The notes beneath the pieces are model-generated. The model saw nothing but the letters and a program-made list of their open reading frames with translations, searched no databases and had not been told where the DNA came from. A program made the translations under genes and the position numbers. From Cocos nucifera (lineage: Eukaryota > Streptophyta > Magnoliopsida > Arecales > Arecaceae), in contig QRFJ01000006.1 in NCBI GenBank assembly GCA_006176705.1, positions 5,731,954-5,795,953 of the forward strand: 64,000 nucleotides of DNA. Reading direction: 5' to 3'. Every line of letters starts with the position of its first letter. Positions within the stretch are counted from its first letter, which is position 1. This document shows positions 58,601-64,000 of this stretch, piece after piece.

Positions 58601-60896
58601 CTCCTGGAGAAAGGGCTTTTAGCTATGCTTTTGAAAGAATGCCTGCTATTGGCTTAGCCCCACCAACTGATGAGATTGTGTCTTGTACTGGCACCTGTGT
58701 ACATGGCATTGTTAGAAATGACCATGCTATTTTTATCCAAAAAATATTGGAGATGGTGAAATGATCCAATCTTTTCTTTTTTCATCTCTTCAAACTGGGT
58801 ATGTTACACTTAGTAAGGAATGTTTCTGAGATCTTTGTATTATTTTCATAAGTCTGTGGGTCTAAGTTAGATAACAGATGGAAGAACTAAATCTTTGATG
58901 AGAACCAATTTTTTCTTCATTAATACTTGCATCAACAATTTTATGTCTCTTCTTTTCTCAAGTTTGAATTCAGTCTTTTTTCCTTTTCTGTCTAGAAGTA
59001 TTTATTAATGAAGGCTTAGTAATAGATCATGCATAAACTTTTATATTGTTCCTACTTCCCATAATATTTTAAGGCTATTCCTACTCCAAGAAATGTTCGT
59101 AGGTCCTTCCTTCATTGTCTCACATTAAAATATGCTCCAATGTTCAACTTTATTGATGCATATCATGCCATATGCTAACCTAGTACTAACCAATATTGTT
59201 TTGTATACTCACATCTCAACTGCTATGCTACAACACAGAAGACATTCCAATGCACAATGAAGTCCATACTTAATGTATTTATGGCCATTAAAAATGAAAT
59301 TTTTGTTAAATGGCATTTTATATAATTTTTTATATGGAGTTCATTAACATGGGACAGTATGTGTATATTCAGTGAGGTTTATTTTAAAAAAATCATATTT
59401 GGGAGGATTTCTAGGTTTTCTATGTGTCTTGGCAAAGAAACATGCCAAGATACAGCTGAAATATGGATTCTTTCGTGGAAAATCATGGTACTGGTTGATG
59501 GCACAAAAGGACAACGGCAAGGGACTCATGGAGAACTAAGTTTTGGTTATTTCATTGATGGATCAGCAGATATGACGTTGGTATCTCCCTGATCAATGAG
59601 GCTGGAGATCACATATGCGAGTTAAGAATGAATTTGCTTTCCTAGTCAACTGCATGTAATCATATGTTGATGCCCTCACGCTTTACAGAGTTCAGACTGA
59701 GCCATGAAAGCTTCGAAATATTTTTTTCATTTTTGTAGTGACTGAAGAAACAAAGTTGCTTAGGCAAGAATAAAATAATTGGGAAAAGTCTTTATTGAAA
59801 AGGCTTTCTTTTACATGCTTGGCACATCACTACATCAAGTACATCTTCACCCGACCTGCTGGTATTTATTATTGTTTATGTTATATCAATTCAACTAGCA
59901 CTTGTGGAAGCAAACCTTTTTGCTTCTAGTTATTATATTGCTGCTAGTATCTCTTGATGAATTATGTTTTGAGGAACAAATATAAAAGGAAATTTCTTTA
60001 ATATGTGCAGGCATTTTGTGCATGCTCTTTTAGATCTTTTGCTCTTCTCTCTTACATGTTTCATTTCCTGTTCATTGGGGTGTAAGTGATCATAAACATG
60101 TGCATCTACACGTACACGCACTAGGTTTAAGTAAGTTTTTCATGAGGTTTTGTGCTTTCCACCTTACCCATGCAAGTATTTCTGTGTGTTGCCTGCTTTA
60201 TTTTTGACATCATATGACAGGAGTTTGATCTTCGAGGTGCTCTTCCATTGGGTTTTCACAACACTGCCCTCAACATTGGAGTTGCAGCAGATCTTATCAT
60301 GCCATGGGGAAGCGGATTTCTTGACTCGTCATTGCCTGATAGACTCTACATGGGCAATCATTCTTCTCCTGTGTGCACCTTGGGGGGGGCCACCTCATTG
60401 CTGGGGTACAAATCTGGAGGATTTAGCCTCCTTGACTTGAAAAGGCTATTTCGCAGTAAATTTGACAATGATGACTCTGATGCCTCTCCAGAAAGGAGTG
60501 CGGGTGGGCTTGCTGTTTCAGCGTTCGCTGATCTTTCCTTCGATATACCTTTGGAGCTGTTCAGAGAATTTGGGATGCATGGTCACATGTTTGTCTGTGC
60601 TAGGAATCTTGCTAAATTGACAGGACAAGAATTTAATAATTTTTCATTTTCAAAAAATATGGAGATGTTTCGAAGCTCTGCAGGTTTTGGCTTGATAATT
60701 CCCACTAGGTTGTTCCGTATGGAGGTTAGTAATATGTTCTTCACTAATATAGCTCATTTTGCCCAAAACTGATGATAAATGTTTATTCTTGATGAATGGT
60801 TTTTCTTTTCAGATTAACTATTGTTACATATTGAAGCAATCTGAGCATGATCAGGCAAGGACAGGTGTTCAGTTCAACTTCTCTTCCCCGTTGTAG
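43657..60896 (+). CDS. SAM50/Omp85-family outer-membrane insertase, 4 exons, 523 aa
   Basis: Core of the mitochondrial sorting and assembly machinery, which folds beta-barrel proteins into the outer membrane. Exons: 43657-44166, 50373-50846, 60221-60724, 60813-60896. All junctions are GT-AG and all joins fall in phase 0 (170 + 158 + 168 + 27 codons). Residues about 20-50 are an acidic run of Asp/Glu (EEEDDDGDDDDGEDEDDDEE). One POTRA domain follows in exon 1 (VRVHGVFVKGNAKTRASLIE to PGTADVVIEVVEAKN). Exons 2-4 encode the 16-stranded barrel (ARTWSLEGSLKFKNLFGYGD, EFDLRGALPLGFHNTALNIG, then MHGHMFVCARNLAKLTG), ending in an aromatic strand, GVQFNFSSPL. The length fits the plant family (about 520). 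Introns 1 (6.2 kb) and 2 (9.4 kb) are swollen by transposons. The single POTRA and plant SAM50-like sequence argue against the plastid Toc75 branch. Confidence 0.93.
45061..46079. mobile_element. Fold-back DNA element (hAT-like ends) in SAM50 intron 1
   Basis: 1019 bp flanked by an 8-bp direct repeat, atcccaag (45053-45060 and 46080-46087). Ends are caagattcc and, inverted, caacgttttcc. The outer ~330 bp on each side are imperfect inverted copies: a gtacc/cggac-rich tip, a GA-rich tract on the left against a CT-rich tract on the right, then ggaggtctctagatggacgc against gcgccgtccgtctagagac. Open frames inside are simple-sequence shadows. The 8-bp duplication suggests hAT mobilisation. Confidence 0.7.
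46088..50372 (+). other. Remainder of SAM50 intron 1
   Basis: AT-rich intron with no recognised gene or element. Short open frames (for example 47886-48281) have no family signature. A C-run and a CT microsatellite lie at 50050-50082. Confidence 0.45.
50847..52849 (+). other. First part of SAM50 intron 2
   Basis: AT-rich intronic DNA from the donor at 50847 up to the RTE LINE remnant. No coding similarity found. Confidence 0.45.
52984..57605 (-). mobile_element. hAT DNA transposon (4622 bp) nested in the RTE LINE
   Basis: Ends are caaggttttgaaaac (left) and, inverted, catggttttgaaaac (right), 14 of 15 identical. They are flanked by a perfect 8-bp duplication, cttacaac (52976-52983 and 57606-57613). 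The 8-bp target size, CA-type end and encoded transposase all agree with hAT. Both ends carry variants of the ggttcggttcgg/ccgata subterminal motifs. The element's gene runs on the minus strand, opposite to SAM50. Confidence 0.9.
53300..56690 (-). pseudogene. hAT transposase gene (BED finger, DUF659, dimerisation domain), decayed
   Basis: From high coordinates on the minus strand: MHLQRKKNDPKRNIGWEHGK with YWRCKWCNIEF and GVTHLKQYLAGGY (BED-type zinc finger, 56690-56500). DUF659 follows (SIDASAEVHDSSYILKLIEV, ANNGPQYRAAGEILMEQ, IFWTSCAAHYINLIFMDIGK, 55700-55480). The hAT core (DEYIRIIDHRWGYQIDKELH near 55010, YLNSRFQYSILGIG near 54890) and the hAT dimerisation domain (NLAIKILFQMISLSGCE, WSTFAFIHSKQRNCV, 54500-54390) come next. 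A long tail with lysine-rich patches follows to about 53300. Several stops and shifts show it is probably inactive; part of the interruption may be introns of the transposase gene. Confidence 0.8.
58261..60220 (+). other. Last part of SAM50 intron 2
   Basis: AT-rich intron up to the acceptor at 60220. Frames at 58558-58764 and 59359-59592 have no family signature I recognise, and exon 2 joins exon 3 in phase without them. Confidence 0.45.
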
Positions 60897-61421
60897 AATT
60901 GTTTTGGCTTGCTCTTTAAGTGGATATTTTAAGATACCTACCACAGATGACAGCCATGATTATGTTCCTTGATTATTTTGTATGGTGATCAAACAGAAAA
61001 ATAAGTTGGAACCTAACCAAAAGCTTATAATCGACAATTTTCAGTCATATTGCAGAAGGTATTGAAAAGAAATAGTAGAACCATTTTCCTTTTTTAACAG
61101 GAAGGATGAAAGTGACCATATTCAATTGATGGTTCCCTTGCCATTTTCATTAGTTCATAGTGTCAATATTCATGATAGATATTTTAACCTGTATTGCGGC
61201 CCCAAGTCTAGAACTTGTGGTCAAAACCAAATCTGATAATGAGGTGTTAGCTGAAATGCAGATGCTGCTCGTGCAACCGGTGCTTAAATTAGCACATGAA
61301 CTGGAATGTCCAAATGAAACACAGTTCAGTCGTGCACATCATGGATGGATGTGGGAGCAGGATGGATAGGGCATTCTTAATCATGTGCCATTTTAGCAGT
61401 TTGGTTTGTGATGGATTTGAA
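60897..61421. other. SAM50 3' UTR and flank
   Basis: No coding similarity. No clear AATAAA is visible in the first 200 bp, so the polyadenylation site is undetermined. Confidence 0.4.
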
Positions 61422-61430
61422 ATCAGATTT

Positions 61431-61626
61431 GAGAAATACTTTCTACACCATCAACGGTGTAGTTCTGTGAATACCGCCCATGGTGATTGGCTCTCGTACA
61501 GGATCGGAGCGCAGCATCCAAAATTATTATTATTATTTTTTTCATTTTGGCTCCGTGCGAGAGTCAATTATCACGGCCATGTCCGTGGAACTACATCTGC
61601 GGTGTAGAGAGAATTTTCCATTTTCC
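61431..61626. mobile_element. Mutator-like MITE, copy C (196 bp)
   Basis: Flanked by an exact 9-bp duplication, atcagattt (61422-61430 and 61627-61635). Inverted ends carry actttctacacc / tctctctacacc. Inner arms are ggtgtagttctgtgaatacc with gattggctctcgtac, against an inverted partner with tgtagttccacgg and gactctcgcac. Size and sequence agree with copy A at 3683-3877. Confidence 0.85.
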
Positions 61627-63394
61627 ATCAGATTTTAGACTCAACTGTCATTGATGGAAGGTATAATGTTGCCTGGGCTAGCCGATTGGTGGAAATAAAA
61701 CGAATTTGTTTCCTAACATCAGCCGCATCTAACACCAGCATGTCTAGGTCATTGGTTAAATAAGAATTTCCATCAAGAGAAATATTAGGAAATGCTTCTT
61801 CCAACTCCAATTTAAAGAGTTAAAAGGAGAGGGAAAGAAGGAAAAATAAAAGATGGTCCTCTCCACTTTATGGGTGATGAGTTTGCTCAAACAATATCTA
61901 GACTCCATCAACTTCAACAAGGAGGTTGACAGCAAATTATACCTCACTTTAGACTTCCATGTATCATTGAGACTGCTATAGGTCATGCAACTCCATGTGT
62001 CCATCCATTGTGCGGCACACATGTTGCCACATGCACTGATATCTGCAGAACAAATGTATCACGCACTTTATATGCTGCAAATGAGAATGCAAATTAAATG
62101 AACAAGAAGTTCATGCAACTAGCGGATTATGGAAAGCACAGCAAAATAGCTGTCACTAAATTAAACAAAAAATAACAACAAAAAGTAAGCAGAGGTAACA
62201 ATTTTATTAATTGGTTCGGATGTCTTCTGTCTTGCAGGTAGTCTTGGTCTGGCTATTCTAAATTAGCATCACCATTCACAACAGAATAATTTGAAGAAAT
62301 GGTGTTGCTAGTGTACTGTACATCCGCTGATCCCTTTTGTTTTGCAGCGGATAAACTATAACCATAGCTATCAAATAGTTGGAATGAGGCTTGATGGTGC
62401 AAGTCTATTTAGTACTGAAGAAATGATGCCAGAAAATTAATGCAAATTGGCACCAGCAGAACCAACACGTCCTTAAACTGTCTACTTCAGCCATCTAATA
62501 AATACGTATCTACAATTTCTTTTAGATATGTTAAGAGATTTAAACATAAATTAATCATGCAAAAAATGCTCCATGGAATTCATGTAGGATGGTATTGAGG
62601 TGGTTGGAACCATATAGTTATATTGTATGCCATGGCTTTCAGGATGAGAATGAAGGCATTTTGGATGAACAACTTGCTTGCTTGCACCAACTGATTGACC
62701 GTCCAAAGTTGGAATACAGTTACGTGCAACAACATGGTGTTGCACCATGAAGGCAAACTACTCTGCTAAGCATAAAGATGATCAGACTGGTATCATAGAC
62801 AGAATATGATGATACACTCATCCAAGACGAAGAGGATGCAAATTATCTAAGTATGATTTTGAAATACAATGAACGTTACAAACAAATTGGAAAGCAAAAC
62901 CTGTCTATCAAAGAGGTGAAATAAAATTGAAAACAGAAGAGAGCATAGAAGCGATTTTCCAAGGCACAGGAATGTGATTTTAAGTAAGATATTGCATTTC
63001 TGCATGCTGCCTGTTTTTTTTTCTTTCTTCCATTCTGTGAGATATTAGCTACTTCTGCATTAATGTCAACGTTTTCAATAGATTAAAGGTTCAACTTGCT
63101 CGCACATGAAGGTAGAAAGACTCGTACAATGGAAAGTCTATCTGCTCAAGCATGGAGTTCGAGTGACTTGTGAAGCGATGGTGGATATCTTCCTGTTATC
63201 AAGAAAATAGCTCGAGTCTTGCTCACAAACAAAGAAGATCATTTACTCCTATGTTAGGTTCGAGTAACATAGTCACCATGATTGGAGCAATGGATATGAC
63301 TTATTCCTCCCTCTTTCGTCATGATTAATTTCTTTTTTATTTTTTGAGTAAAGTCATGATTAATTCTTTCATTATATTTCTTGCTGCAAAATTT
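61627..63394. other. Intergenic DNA, no gene seen
   Basis: No coding family or clear repeat recognised on either strand. Several short frames have no supporting motif. Confidence 0.4.
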
Positions 63395-64000
63395 CAGTTT
63401 GGTGCTGATGTAGCTGGAGTTGGACGCCATCCAGAAACCAAGATAAAGGAAAGGGACTACAAAAGAAATCCACGTTCGTCAGGGGTTTTTTGGTAGGGGA
63501 TCCTCCAATGCTAAAGTTAGCCGGAGCTGAAAAATAGTGAGAAAAGATAGAGAATGATGAGAGTGAGAGCGAGGAAGAGAAATGTGATTTTTTTCCTCCT
63601 CTAATTATGTTACTACAAGTCTTCAGTTTGGTGCTGACGTGGCTAGAGTTGGACACCGTCTAGGAACCAAGATGATGGAAGGGGACCAGCAAGAGAAGTT
63701 CATACTCATTGGGGGATTCCATGGAAGATTCGCCGATGCTTAAGTTAGTTGAAGTTTGAGAACAGTGAGAAAAGATGGAGAATGGTGAGAGTGAGAGCGT
63801 GGGAGAGAAATATGATATTTTTCCTCCTTTAATTGGCCTTATCTAAGGGTCCTCTTGGTACATGTTTTATATTGAGGCGAAGCTATAGATTGTTAGCTGG
63901 AATTAGTAAGCCGTTAGACTTGATCTTGTAGGCCATTAGGCCACATTCTCATAGTTTGTTAGGATAGGGTATCCTCCCACTAACATGTATAAGGGTGGCA
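63395..64000. mobile_element. Probable LTR fragment with a 229-bp tandem duplication, cut by the window end
   Basis: The block starting cagtttggtgctgatgtagc (63395) recurs at 63624 (cagtttggtgctgacgtggc), a period of 229 bp. Each copy contains gtcaggggttttttgg- or cattgggggattccatgg-type sequence, then ccgatgcttaagttag and gagagtgagagcg. The order resembles the first 150 bp of the gypsy LTRs here (gtggctccggaagac, then ccgacgctcaagttag). The element end and orientation cannot be settled inside the window. Confidence 0.5.

Noticed and set aside
1..64000. tRNA, rRNA or organelle DNA insertions
   Set aside because: I looked for T-loop-like GGTTCGA...C patterns with a matching acceptor stem and for conserved rRNA stretches and saw none convincing; a covariance-model search would be decisive.
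1..64000. A new multi-gene biological system
   Set aside because: The three intact genes are unrelated housekeeping or receptor genes, and everything else is transposon-derived or unassigned. I see no cluster of co-oriented unknown genes.

Overview
The window is plant nuclear DNA, most likely from a monocot and plausibly a palm. The evidence is spliced genes with GT-AG introns, plant-type protein families, and dense plant transposons (Ty3/gypsy of the Tat/Retand type, L1 and RTE LINEs, hAT, Mutator-like and Harbinger-like elements). The species is an inference. One run of 1000 N marks a draft-assembly gap.

Three genes read as intact. The first is a 9-exon plus-strand gene (16147-24780) for a 700-residue LRR receptor-like pseudokinase of the MRH1 type. 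The second is a 2-exon minus-strand gene (37873-40574) for importin subunit beta-1 (872 residues), with a probable extra intron in its leader. The third is a 4-exon plus-strand gene (43657-60896) for a 523-residue SAM50/Omp85 mitochondrial outer-membrane insertase, stretched over 17 kb by two very long introns. I reconstructed the exon joins by hand; reading phase is preserved at every junction. A fourth gene, of the pollen Ole e 1/extensin-like family, is split by a 9.5-kb gypsy element and is probably dead.

Layout: 1-4441 holds fragments of an L1 LINE, a Copia-type LTR piece, AT-rich DNA and a Mutator-like MITE. 4442-11696 is a non-autonomous gypsy relative with three LTR copies and several tandem arrays. 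11702-15876 is intergenic with a second MITE copy. Next come the MRH1-like gene, the interrupted Ole e 1 gene with its gypsy insertion (26457-35924), importin beta, and the SAM50 gene. SAM50 intron 1 carries a 1-kb fold-back element. Intron 2 carries a 4.6-kb hAT transposon nested in an RTE LINE. A third MITE copy lies at 61431-61626, and the window ends in LTR-like repeated sequence.

I found no bacterial-type operon, CRISPR array, rRNA or convincing tRNA. The genes do not form a pathway. The most distinctive material is the transposon biology: a gene broken in its coding sequence with a perfect 5-bp target duplication, an array of about 20 palindromes whose arms vary together, and a tandem array kept by two separate gypsy elements.
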